Of a stretch of DNA of 60,775 bases, positions 34,253-42,727 are shown piece by piece (positions within the stretch are counted from its first letter, which is position 1; the number at the start of each line of letters is the position of its first letter). The translations under genes and the position numbers were made by a program. Location of the stretch: the NCBI RefSeq assembly GCF_002102255.1, contig NZ_LQPH01000051.1, positions 1-60,775 on the forward strand, written 5' to 3'. A model generated the notes under the pieces. That model did no database searches and was not told where the DNA came from. It was given only the letters and a program-made list of their open reading frames with translations. Origin of the DNA: Mycobacterium nebraskense (GTDB lineage: Bacteria > Actinomycetota > Actinomycetes > Mycobacteriales > Mycobacteriaceae).

Positions 34253-34432
34253 GTGAAAAGGACCCGCCTATATAGCCCAGTGTTCTTCGCCGTGATGGCT
34301 GCGCTATGCCTGATCCTGTTCGTGGTAAACGTCATCCACGGCACGTGGCTGGGCTTGATCAGTACCGGAGGCCTCGCGGTGTTGATGGGTTACCGGGCGT
34401 GGTCCGGCAGGCGCCGCACCAACCAGCAATAG
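34253..34432 (+). CDS. Small two-TM membrane protein
   Basis: 59 residues from the GTG at 34253, chosen because AGGGGAGAA lies just upstream. Two hydrophobic segments (VFFAVMAALCLILFVVNVIH, WLGLISTGGLAVLMGYRAW) with a basic C-terminus. Unknown function. Confidence 0.6.
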   Translation: MKRTRLYSPVFFAVMAALCLILFVVNVIHGTWLGLISTGGLAVLMGYRAWSGRRRTNQQ

Positions 34433-34530
34433 ACCTACAACGCAACACCGCTGCTAAAGCAGGCAAGCACGTGGTGCTGACCCGGACTCGCGGGCGACCT
34501 TAGGACATTTCCCCTGCCAAAACGCACTGC

Positions 34531-35091
34531 GTGGTGTCGTTCACGCGAGCTACACGCGCTAACCGCACCGACTTGTGCGTGATCAGCAAGTACGTTGGTC
34601 GCGTGGTCGCCAACAGTGTCCGTAGCCGCAGGATCGCTCGAGGGTTGCTGGCGCTGGTGTGCGTGGCTGCGGCGGCCGCAGGCGGGGTCGTCGCGTGGCG
34701 CATCGATGAGCGGGCACAACCGTGTTGGAGTGTGCGGCAATTCATCGAGTTCAACCGCGATACGCAGGCCTCGCTGAAAGCCAAGACGCGGTTCGCGCCG
34801 CCCGGCTCGTACGAACCAGACGTGGTACCGGCTGCCGGCGACTACCAGGCCTGGCTCGACGGTCTGCAGCAGCACGCCGGCCAGGTGACCGCACCCGAGC
34901 TGTCGGCGCACGCGCAACGAGCCGCGGCGCTGGCGCGCGAATTCATGAAAGATGCCAACCAGATGAACGCCGAACTGGACAAACAAGATCCCTTGAAACC
35001 GCAACTGCCACCATCGGCGAAGGCGGCAGGCCAGGTTAACCGCGAGTTCGGCGACGAATTGGCCACGCTGGCACGCGCCTGCCCGACCTGA
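34531..35091 (+). CDS. Membrane-anchored exported protein
   Basis: Up to 186 residues (GTG at 34579 is a plausible shorter start). One N-terminal TM anchor (IARGLLALVCVAAAAAGGVV) and an extracytoplasmic helical domain (DYQAWLDGLQQHAGQVTAPE, LSAHAQRAAALAREFMKDAN). The same domain pattern recurs at the C-terminus of the protein at 37044-38072, so the two are distant paralogues. Confidence 0.65.
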   Translation: MVSFTRATRANRTDLCVISKYVGRVVANSVRSRRIARGLLALVCVAAAAAGGVVAWRIDERAQPCWSVRQFIEFNRDTQASLKAKTRFAPPGSYEPDVVPAAGDYQAWLDGLQQHAGQVTAPELSAHAQRAAALAREFMKDANQMNAELDKQDPLKPQLPPSAKAAGQVNREFGDELATLARACPT

Positions 35092-35287
35092 GCGCGCCGC
35101 CAGCCACTCGCGCCTCTCTACTGCGCCGAGTGACGAGGCGATGCGATGTGTGAAGCGGCCGGCGGGAGGCCGACACCCCGCTCCCCTACCCCTGCTGGGC
35201 GCGAGCGCGCGACGACGCAAGGAGCTCCGCTCGTCGCCGATAATGGTGAGGGTGACGGGCTGTTCGAGTAGCGCCGCGCTACGGCTG

Positions 35288-36235
35288 ATGAGCCGGCGCC
35301 GGCTGTGGCGGTTGTGCCTGCCGGCTGTGGCGTGTGTGGTGGCGGCGACTGGTGCGTGCGCTGCCCTGGATCGTAGCTCCGAGGCCCGCCACCTTCAGGC
35401 TGAGATAGCGAAGATGCCTGGGGTCGACAGCGTTAACCCCGGCTATATCAACGATTTTGAGAACGGCGCGGAACTGAAATTGGTGGTCACGATGCCTAAG
35501 GCAAGCGAGGACCAGATCGCCGCGGTCGCCTCGCGCATCACCAGCATCAAAGGCAGCGATTTCGACGGCTACCGTCAGTCCTGTGATTTCGTCGTCGGCG
35601 ATGAACTTGAGGTGATACGCGGCGCGCAGCTCGACCCCGCCCAGATCGTCGACGACACACACCGCTTGCGCGAACTGAGGACCCGCGTCCCGCGCTCGGC
35701 AATCCAATGGTCGCGTGACGGTACTAGTTCGCGGCTCGAGGTATGGGATGTCGAACACACCAGCGACGTCTTGACCGCAGCGTTGGCGGCCGTCAAGCCC
35801 GAACCGATGACCGTCTATATCCGTTCCGCCGAACCGACGAAGTACCCGACTTGGGAAGTCGGCGTTCCGATCAGCGGCGAGCAGCGCGCAGCGATCGATG
35901 CGTTGCTGTCGCGGCTGGTGCTGCCGGTCTATTACGTTCGCATCGACAGCGCGAAGATCACCGAACTATCGGCATACATCACCGACACTGCCCGGGCCTA
36001 CGGTGACCTCAAATCAGTAATCTCCACGGTGGCGCCAACCAAACAGCAACCGTTGCAACTGGAGTGGCACCTCATGGTCGAGCCTGACAATTTTCACCAG
36101 TTCACCGGCTCGCTGACGGTGCCGAGCTGCCCCCAAGACAAAGGGGCCCCCAAATCCCAAGCCCCTCAGGGCAATCAGACCGCGGAGGCAGCCGCACTGC
36201 AGCGGCAACTGCAAAGCGCCTTCACCGCCTGTTGA
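35288..36235 (+). CDS. Exported (possibly lipoprotein) protein
   Basis: 315 residues from the ATG at 35288, which places a signal sequence (MSRRRLWRLCLPAVACVVAA) at the N-terminus; ATG at 35243 is an alternative. A weak lipobox ATGAC lies near residue 22. The mature region contains two alpha/beta units that look repeated (IAKMPGVDSVNPGYINDFEN with VTMPKASEDQIAAVASRI, later VGVPISGEQRAAIDALLSRL). Family not recognised; mycobacterial envelope protein likely. Confidence 0.6.
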   Translation: MSRRRLWRLCLPAVACVVAATGACAALDRSSEARHLQAEIAKMPGVDSVNPGYINDFENGAELKLVVTMPKASEDQIAAVASRITSIKGSDFDGYRQSCDFVVGDELEVIRGAQLDPAQIVDDTHRLRELRTRVPRSAIQWSRDGTSSRLEVWDVEHTSDVLTAALAAVKPEPMTVYIRSAEPTKYPTWEVGVPISGEQRAAIDALLSRLVLPVYYVRIDSAKITELSAYITDTARAYGDLKSVISTVAPTKQQPLQLEWHLMVEPDNFHQFTGSLTVPSCPQDKGAPKSQAPQGNQTAEAAALQRQLQSAFTAC

Positions 36236-36290
36236 TACTGCCCTGCCCCGCCCCCGCGCCTGTGGCTGTTTCGGCTGAGCCTCGCCGGAG

Positions 36291-36920
36291 TTATGGCGCC
36301 GAGTCGAATCCCCACGCGATCGCACGCGCCAGCGAATGCACATACTGCTCGCGAACGAGACGGTCGCGGGTCATGATGTGATACGGGTGCGGAGGAAACA
36401 ACAGACACGGCTCCCCAGGGTGATCGTCACGGCGGGCCCGCGGCACCCGGAAAGGCCAATTCAGCTCCCGCGCCTCCGGATATACCTGCACCAGCGCCGC
36501 TTTCGCGAACTTGCCGACGCCGATCACCAGCCGCGGACGCACAATATCTCGCAGCTCGCTCTGCAAGAACGGCAAGCAGTTCGCGCTCTCGTGCGGACGC
36601 GGATCGCGATTCCCGGGCGGATGACAATGCAGTGAGTTCGTAATGAACAAATCGGCCTTGGCGATGCCTGCGCGCTGATAACAGCGATCCAGGATGCGAC
36701 CACTACCTCCGAGGAACGGCTCTTGCGCCTTCATGCAGCCCCGGCACAGTGCCTCCCCCACGATCGCCACCGGCGAATCGACCGAGCCAAAACCCGGTGC
36801 CGATTCGGTCACGCCTGGCTCATTCAAACGGTCCGGGTCAACGCATTTGCGGCACGCCTTGATCCTTCGATCGAGTGCGGCCTTCTGCCGCTGCCGGGCA
36901 TCCGCTGTCACCTCACCCAC
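36291..36920 (-). CDS. Uracil-DNA glycosylase superfamily protein (Fe-S, family 4/5-like)
   Basis: 209 residues. The fold is indicated by VAIVGEALCRGCMKAQEPFL then GGSGRILDR (motif A region), ITNSLHCHPPGNRDPRPHE (Asn-containing strand and following loop) and HPYHIM near the C-terminus (His-Pro motif). Cys at 23, 26, 59, 62 and in LHCHP/ANCLP provide ligands for a 4Fe-4S cluster as in family 4 enzymes, although the spacing (CRKC, CRGC) differs. The protein probably excises deaminated bases or is a UdgX-like relative. It is isolated between membrane-protein genes. Confidence 0.75.
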   Translation of the reverse strand: MGEVTADARQRQKAALDRRIKACRKCVDPDRLNEPGVTESAPGFGSVDSPVAIVGEALCRGCMKAQEPFLGGSGRILDRCYQRAGIAKADLFITNSLHCHPPGNRDPRPHESANCLPFLQSELRDIVRPRLVIGVGKFAKAALVQVYPEARELNWPFRVPRARRDDHPGEPCLLFPPHPYHIMTRDRLVREQYVHSLARAIAWGFDSAP

Positions 36921-37043
36921 CGGTCCCCATCAACCTCAATCGCAACCACCACTGGCGCGACGCTACCCACCGCGCACCCTCCCAGGCAGGAAATCGGAAT
37001 GTTCACCGACCGACGCTGACCGGGTGCGGCAGACTGGTCCGCC

Positions 37044-38072
37044 GTGCGGGTACGTTTTTTCCAGCAGCCCTGGTGGATCCGCTGGCTGGCCGACTCGGTT
37101 TTCATCGGGGCCATGCTGCTTGTGTTCTGGTGTGTGTATGTCACACACCCTTTCGAGCGAGCCGCACCAATCGTGCTTGCCCTGGCCCTGGTGGGCTTCA
37201 GCGCGGCGGCCGGAGCGGCGTCAGCCCTGGGCCAGCGTCCCGCCCGTGCGGCGTACACCGAAGCGCTGCGGGGACTGAATCAGGCCGAGCGTGCCGAGGC
37301 GGTTCGGGCATTACGTGAAGGTGCTCTGCCGGCCCGTCATCGGGTGTTGGCCGGCGCGATCCGCTGCGGCGCTGTCGTTGAAGCCTATTACCAGCGGGCC
37401 AGCCGCGGCCGAACCACGCAACTGATCTCGGCGGCCCTCCTTGCTGTTGTCGGGATCGTTTCCGTCTTCCTCAGTGACCCGCGCCGCGGCACCCTGTGGC
37501 TGTTGATGGCCGCGCTGTTCGCCGCGCAGACGGTGCGCCGCGAGCGTGTGCGCACAAAGCTCAACACCCACCTGGCGCAGCTACTCGCGGCCGCCGACCG
37601 CTCCCCCGAAATCAACGCCGACGACATCGCGCCCCCACCCCTACCGCGGCGCACCAGCTGGCAAATCGTTTTGTTCGTCGTCGTAGTGGGCGTGGCGGGC
37701 ATCGGCTTCACCCGATTGGCGAATCATCCACGCCGAGACTGCCGCGCCGCCGACGCCGCGGTCAGCTTCTTAGCCGACAATTCCGATCTGACCAATCTGC
37801 AGCTCATAGTGACCGGCGGCCCCGATTTACGCGCCTACCAACATTGGGCCGAGCAGCTCTCCCACTTCGCCGCCCAGGTCTCAGCTCCCGACATCGAGCC
37901 TCACCTGCGTGCGATGGCCGATCGCGCCAGCGATGCGGTTTCCCTTGTCGCCCAAGCCCGTACCTCCCCGCCGCCGCGCCCGGTTATCGACTTACAGAGC
38001 GCCTACGGGCAGGACATGCTCGCCATCATCGACCAAGAACGTTCCTTGACCGCTGCATGCCGGCCGCGCTGA
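37044..38072 (+). CDS. Integral membrane protein with extracytoplasmic helical domain
   Basis: 342 residues, GTG start. Four TM helices: WLADSVFIGAMLLVFWCVYV, APIVLALALVGFSAAAGAAS, QLISAALLAVVGIVSVFLSD/LWLLMAALFAAQ, and WQIVLFVVVVGVAGIGFTRL. After the last comes an external domain (DLRAYQHWAEQLSHFAAQVS, DIEPHLRAMADRASDAVSLV) like that of the protein at 34.5 kb. Unknown function. Confidence 0.7.
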   Translation: MRVRFFQQPWWIRWLADSVFIGAMLLVFWCVYVTHPFERAAPIVLALALVGFSAAAGAASALGQRPARAAYTEALRGLNQAERAEAVRALREGALPARHRVLAGAIRCGAVVEAYYQRASRGRTTQLISAALLAVVGIVSVFLSDPRRGTLWLLMAALFAAQTVRRERVRTKLNTHLAQLLAAADRSPEINADDIAPPPLPRRTSWQIVLFVVVVGVAGIGFTRLANHPRRDCRAADAAVSFLADNSDLTNLQLIVTGGPDLRAYQHWAEQLSHFAAQVSAPDIEPHLRAMADRASDAVSLVAQARTSPPPRPVIDLQSAYGQDMLAIIDQERSLTAACRPR

Positions 38073-38685
38073 GCTCTTGACGCCGCGGGCAAGGCGAACG
38101 CACCGAGTATGCGCGTGGCATTCGAGCGACGTCCGTACGAGGACGTCGAAATCCTTGCGTCCGTGTGCATTCGGTTGATGAAAGTTCAAGCGATGGCAGC
38201 GTTTGGCGACGAGTTCCTCCGGGCTCGGCGCCCGGGGCGTACTGGGAGCAATTTTGCCACGGGTTTCATGGCCCTAAGCCACCTACAATCAGAAATGTGG
38301 AGGGTCAGAAAGAGCGCCGCCTCGGACCGATCGGATCGGAACTTCCGCCGTTAGGCCCCTGGTGGATCCTGTTTGACCGGATTCTGGCGGCCTCCCGGCT
38401 CAGTCCACCGCGCTTATACCGACTGTTGTGGGGCCTTCAACCTCGCGCGCCGAGACACAGCAAACGAGGACGCCAGACCACGGGGCCCGGGCTGGTCGCG
38501 GCCCTAGACGCCCAACTTTTCGGTGGGCCCACCACCAGCCCTTGCCCACAGCGAAAGGTGAGAGAAAACTTCCCCGCTTTCCGGAGCGAACTGGCAAACG
38601 GCCCACAACGCCGACATGAGTGAGCGTTCAGTGTCGAAGTGGTTGCCTCGGCATGGACGTCCCGGTCGTGGGCCGTCGCATTCAG
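38073..38685. other. No firm gene
   Basis: About 610 bp. A 152-codon plus-strand frame (38165-38623) includes GPWWILFDRILAASRLSPPR, which could be a remnant, but the rest is low-complexity and there is no good start. Recorded as unresolved. Confidence 0.3.
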
Positions 38686-39024
38686 CTAGCGCTCCGTCTC
38701 GATCTGGCCGATAAGTGCATCAAGGTCGCGGCGAAAGTTGGGCCCGGTGCGCATACGCATGTAGACGTCGCGGTCGATGGCATAGACCCCAGGAATCGGA
38801 TCCGCCAGGTGGTGTGCCAGCAGCGACTCGTTGGGCTCGGTGTCCAGCTCACCGGCATTGAGCCGACGCTCGAATTCATCGCGAAGTTTCAGCCTGGCGC
38901 CATCTTCAGTGTCGGCTATCACGTGCCAATCCGACTTCGGATACCAGGCCTTCCACGACTGATCGTTTTGCCGCTCAACTCGCGGCCGAACGACCACTAC
39001 ATACTCTGGCGTGCCGCTATCCAT
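38686..39024 (-). CDS. Hypothetical protein, coupled to ESX-associated gene
   Basis: 112 residues from the ATG at 39024, preceded by TTGGAGAAA. Mixed alpha/beta (EYVVVVRPRVERQNDQSWKA, DTEDGARLKLRDEFERRLNA). It starts 13 bp after the DUF4226-type gene, in the same operon. No family recognised; possible partner or chaperone of the secreted protein. Confidence 0.6.
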   Translation of the reverse strand: MDSGTPEYVVVVRPRVERQNDQSWKAWYPKSDWHVIADTEDGARLKLRDEFERRLNAGELDTEPNESLLAHHLADPIPGVYAIDRDVYMRMRTGPNFRRDLDALIGQIETER

Positions 39025-39037
39025 GGGGTTTCTCCAA

Positions 39038-39700
39038 TCAGTCTGGCCAGTGGCCGCTGATATCGGTCGGGGACGAGAAGATGGCAATGGTTCCATCGGG
39101 GAGCAGTTCGCGGCAGGTGAAGCCGCCGCTCGGCCGAGGTAGGCACCACACGATGCCGGTTGGTGGTGTTGGGCCGGTACCGTCGTCGCCACTCGCGTCA
39201 TCATGTGACTTCGGTGCATCGCTCGATAGGGTCTGATACCCAGCGGCGAGCTGACGCAGCGTCGCCGACACCCCCTGATATTGGGTTTTCGTCGCCTGCA
39301 GTTGGCCCTGCATCGCCGACAGATGCTGGTTCATCGCCGCCATGATCAGCTGGGCCCCCGCCGGCGACCGACCTAACGTAGCGGCCTGAGCCCCTACCGC
39401 GCGGGCCTGATCACGAATCAACCCCGAGGCCACTCGGCCCTGCTCGCCGATCACACCACCCTGCGCAGCGGTCTGCGTCAACTCCTCATCCAAGCCTGCA
39501 GCAGCGGTTCGGGCTCGCTGATATGCGCCAGCCACCCGGGTCACACCACCGCGCAGCCCGCTCACACCCTTCGGCGATGCAGGCACCGACCCGCCATCAG
39601 CAGAAGCAGGCAACTTGCCGCCCTCACCGCCGGCCGGATACAAGTCATGCGCACGGGTCAGCAGCCGGTCCACACCAGCCACAAACGCCGCAACACTCAC
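39038..39700 (-). CDS. DUF4226-type ESX-associated protein (short form)
   Basis: 220 residues. The first ~160 residues are a helical bundle nearly the same as that of the 398-residue protein at 42728-43924: SVAAFVAGVDRLLTRAHDLY, GAYQRARTAAAGLDEELTQT, RSPAGAQLIMAAMNQHLSAM. The C-terminal tail is short (CLPRPSGGFTCRELLPDGTI). This layout, an alpha-helical N-terminal domain plus a Pro/Gly linker, resembles mycobacterial type VII secretion substrates. The domain name is from recall and should be checked. Confidence 0.65.
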   Translation of the reverse strand: MSVAAFVAGVDRLLTRAHDLYPAGGEGGKLPASADGGSVPASPKGVSGLRGGVTRVAGAYQRARTAAAGLDEELTQTAAQGGVIGEQGRVASGLIRDQARAVGAQAATLGRSPAGAQLIMAAMNQHLSAMQGQLQATKTQYQGVSATLRQLAAGYQTLSSDAPKSHDDASGDDGTGPTPPTGIVWCLPRPSGGFTCRELLPDGTIAIFSSPTDISGHWPD

Positions 39701-39890
39701 CCCTCAAAATTAGCCGGAGCTCTGTCGACAATGCCACGCCCAAACCCACCAAGCTCCGTGCCAGCTCGACGCAGATGTCGTGCATCATGTGCTGGGCAGA
39801 CGCGGCCCTCCTCCCGGCGCACCGACCTGACATAACCATCCAGGCGGGAGGAAGGGTGCGAGCCGGGCTAAGCACTGAGATTCCCTTCAG

Positions 39891-40133
39891 TTACTGCCTT
39901 AGCGGCGAGTCAACAAAGCCGCCGTCGGGCGGTGGAAGTGGAAGCGGTACAACCACTCCCCCGACGTCGGCCGCATAGTGAGCGGCTTCATCGGACTCGG
40001 CGTCGGTGTAAGCGCGCACGGCGGCGGGCTGGCTGGGTACCCGTACCAGCAGAGTGAAGTCAGCGATCTGCACGTCGCCAGTCCGCTTGCTTGGGTTCTG
40101 TCGAACGTGCAGATCGGCGCCATCATCGCTCAT
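39891..40133 (-). CDS. Small hypothetical protein
   Basis: 80 residues (RTGDVQIADFTLLVRVPSQP, YTDAESDEAAHYAADVGGVV). It has a beta-strand then helix then strand pattern ending VVPLPLPPPDGG. A truncated paralogue lies at 32357-32450, which supports it being a real gene. A TATA-like GATAAT lies about 15 bp upstream of the start. Confidence 0.55.
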   Translation of the reverse strand: MSDDGADLHVRQNPSKRTGDVQIADFTLLVRVPSQPAAVRAYTDAESDEAAHYAADVGGVVVPLPLPPPDGGFVDSPLRQ

Positions 40134-40182
40134 TGCGTCATTATCGGCCCTGTGCGCACTCTTCGACCGCTTCGCCCCTCAC

Positions 40183-40239
40183 CTCGATCGGGCACGCTAA
40201 CATCAGTCATGCCCAGCGATCCGGGCCGAAAGGGTCGAC
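40183..40239 (+). repeat. 57-bp inverted repeat, distal arm
   Basis: Matches the reverse complement of 40562-40618 with 4 mismatches. It carries the last codons of cas12m in opposite orientation (CTCGATCGGGCACGCTAA, reading LDRAR-stop against LERAR-stop) and 39 bp beyond the stop. The other arm is the real cas12m 3' end, so this arm is a copy of it. Confidence 0.85.
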
Positions 40240-40561
40240 GGGTCATTCCAAGGGGTGGACTAATGACCTGTCCCGGGACAGACGCGCGTTCCCAGACAAT
40301 CCGGCCCGAAGGCTCCGCGCGCTGTTGTCGTTGGTTTCAGTCGGGCGGTTCCCGAGCTGATCTGAAGAGAGCGTGTCGGTGTGGTCGTGCCGGTAGGCGC
40401 TGTCCGCGCGGCCACGATGAGTGCGCGCATCTGCAATGCGATACAGTGCACGGTTACAACGTGTTTCATGCGCGGATAGCGTGTGGGTGTCAAGCGACTT
40501 CGCCAACGGGCGATCCAGTCGAATCGAATTCGTTGGTGAGTGTCTGCCAACCGGAGAAGGA

Positions 40562-40618
40562 ATCGATCCTTTTGGCCCGGATCGCTGGGCATGACTGATG
40601 TTAGCGTGCCCGCTCGAG
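40562..40618 (-). repeat. 57-bp inverted repeat, arm at the 3' end of cas12m
   Basis: Spans the final codons and stop of cas12m and the first 39 bp after it. With the other arm it brackets a 322-bp segment (40240-40561) with no gene. If transcribed through, the two arms could pair into a very long RNA hairpin. Confidence 0.85.
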
Positions 40619-42373
40619 CATTAATACCGTCGCAGACAAATCCGGGTCATAGGTGCGCCCGCAGGCGCGGCAGGTGAGAACACCGTTGCGTTTTTGCGTC
40701 TCGGCGGGGTTCTCGTGTCCGCAGCCGGCGTGAATACGGCTTAGCCCGGCGGCGGGCACCACCGTGATGGGGACCGCGTCGCGCGTCGCAGCGGCGATGA
40801 TGGCCTGGCGCAACAGGCCGGGGGCGGCGTGCTCGCGACGACGGTCGATCTCACGCTGCCGGTCGGTAGGTAATGCGCTGCGCTCCAATGCCCCTCTGGT
40901 CACGTCGGCGACGTTCGTGTCGTCGACGACGACTCGTCCACACTGGCTGACGAGGGTGTGGGCGACTTGGCGCCATAGATCATCGCGGTAGCCGCGGGCT
41001 CGCGAGCGCCCGTGGCCCTGCTGTTGCCACCGCAGTCGATCGCTGCGCCGCCAGGCTTCTAACTGGGTGGCCATCTCGGTTCCGCTGTCACGCCAGTGCA
41101 GGGCGAGCGCGGCGAATCGCGCCGGTGAGCGCCACTGTGCCACCGCGGCGGCGGTGAGCTGTTCATCCGGGCGGCCGGGATGGGGTATGGGCCCATGCTC
41201 ATCAAGCCAGTCGGTGAGCTTGCTGCGGATGCTGTCTAGGGCCAGGTCTCGCGTCGATGCCGTATGGCTGTGGCGCTGCAGTCTGGCTGCGATCACCGCC
41301 GGCGCGATGATGCGACCCGAGACGCCCTCGGTGACGGGCACAATGACGTGTGCAAGTCGGCGCGGAATCGTTATCGGTTCGGTGGCACGCCAATGGGCGA
41401 CCACGGTGCCGCCCTCGCTGGCTTGCCAACCCAAATGTATTGCCACGACGGGACGCTCGCTCCGTTCGGTGGCAACCGCATGGGGTATGCGCGCGGTGAT
41501 AGATAACCGTGCCCGTAGGTCGGCCCCGACTCGAGTGACTGTCAGTTGCGCGCCGACGATGTCGGCTTCGGCAGGAAGCCATCGATGAGCCTGAACGGGC
41601 ACATCGATCCATTGTGGTTGGCGGCCAATGGATCCGCAGCGCAGTCGGACGGTGACTCGTCCGGCGCGCCGCTTCTCGGCGCGCGTCATTTCTGCCCACT
41701 GTTGCGGTCTGATCCATGGCATGTGCAGGACGTTGTGGTAGCGGCCGGCGGGATCGGCAACCACCAGCGGAGTGCGAGGCGGTCGGCCGGCGGTCCGCTG
41801 TAATTGCACCGCGATGGTGCCGGTGCCGTCGAAGCGGTGGTGGCGTAGCGTCGCGGGCTTGTGTTGTGCGCGCTGCTGTTGGATGCGTCGCACCGCGACT
41901 TTATGTTGGTCCACGATGTAATTGAATGTCGCCCAAAACAACTGGTCGCCCGTCGGTGACTGACAGTAGCGGCGATAGAGACTTTTCTGGTCGGCGGCAA
42001 GCTGCGCCCCTCGGTCCCGACGCCGTTGTGCGGCAGCGTCTTTGACTTCAGCGATGGCGTCGCGTCGGAGCTGGCGCGCAGACCTGAGCGCGGCTCTAGC
42101 ATCACACAACTGCTGCGCGAGGGGCGAATCAACAAGCTTGTCTCGCGCGGCGATCCGAGCTGCTTTCAGTGCCGCCGCGGCAGATTCAACGCGTTCCTCG
42201 GCGGCGGCCACCTGCACTTCAGCGGCGGCTACTGAGGGATACGACGACCAAATCTCCTTTATGTCTTCGTCGTAGGCGAGCTGCAGGCTGACGAGGTCCT
42301 CACGCAGATCGTGTGCTAGCCGCAGTTGTTGGCGCAGGATGTCGGGCAGCTGCCACCGGTAATGCACACCCAT
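40601..42373 (-). CDS. cas12m: Cas12m (type V-M / V-U1) CRISPR effector
   Basis: 590 residues from the ATG at 42373 (in-frame ATG at 42463 would add 30; homologues begin a few residues earlier, where this gene has ATC). Cas12m uses a crRNA to bind DNA without cutting it and silences the target. The sequence closely follows the Mycolicibacterium mucogenicum protein as I recall it: MGVHYRWQLPDILRQQLRLA, LREDLVSLQLAYDEDIKEIW, KPATLRHHRFDGTGTIAVQL. RuvC-I reads VVAIHLGWQ, with His where nucleases have Asp. VVVDDTNVADV and the C-terminal YDPDLSA hold later RuvC residues. Zinc ribbon: CGH (C551) and CRACG (C568, C571). No CRISPR array, Cas1 or Cas2 is visible nearby. Confidence 0.88.
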   Translation of the reverse strand: MGVHYRWQLPDILRQQLRLAHDLREDLVSLQLAYDEDIKEIWSSYPSVAAAEVQVAAAEERVESAAAALKAARIAARDKLVDSPLAQQLCDARAALRSARQLRRDAIAEVKDAAAQRRRDRGAQLAADQKSLYRRYCQSPTGDQLFWATFNYIVDQHKVAVRRIQQQRAQHKPATLRHHRFDGTGTIAVQLQRTAGRPPRTPLVVADPAGRYHNVLHMPWIRPQQWAEMTRAEKRRAGRVTVRLRCGSIGRQPQWIDVPVQAHRWLPAEADIVGAQLTVTRVGADLRARLSITARIPHAVATERSERPVVAIHLGWQASEGGTVVAHWRATEPITIPRRLAHVIVPVTEGVSGRIIAPAVIAARLQRHSHTASTRDLALDSIRSKLTDWLDEHGPIPHPGRPDEQLTAAAVAQWRSPARFAALALHWRDSGTEMATQLEAWRRSDRLRWQQQGHGRSRARGYRDDLWRQVAHTLVSQCGRVVVDDTNVADVTRGALERSALPTDRQREIDRRREHAAPGLLRQAIIAAATRDAVPITVVPAAGLSRIHAGCGHENPAETQKRNGVLTCRACGRTYDPDLSATVLMLERAR

Positions 42374-42727
42374 GGTGTGAACTGTGATCCGCGTCGAGTC
42401 TCCAACCTCGACATTGGCGGCCCGCTCTGCCGCCTCTAACTCTCCGTCGGAGGCCACCCACATATCGTTGCACAATGAGCGTCGCGCGCTGAGGCACGGC
42501 TGATGCCGCCACGTAGTCGCACACGAAGGCGCCGCGGCCCGACCGCCACGCACGACCGCATCTGATGGTCGTCTCGCGCTGCTTGGCTTTCTTAGACGCG
42601 TGGCGAATTCGGGCGGCCGCGACTAGAGGTTGCTGAGAATCGCCGATTTGATGCTGTCACGGGATATTTCGAAGTTGGGAAGGCGTAGCTGTGGCATTGG
42701 CCCATTAAGTCAGGCTAACTTTGGTGG

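Noticed and set aside
40240..40561. CRISPR array next to cas12m
   Set aside because: I looked for 28-37 nt direct repeats at 60-75 nt spacing on both strands here and in 42464-42727, 45025-46311 and 50519-51058. I found only the inverted repeat and isolated hairpins.
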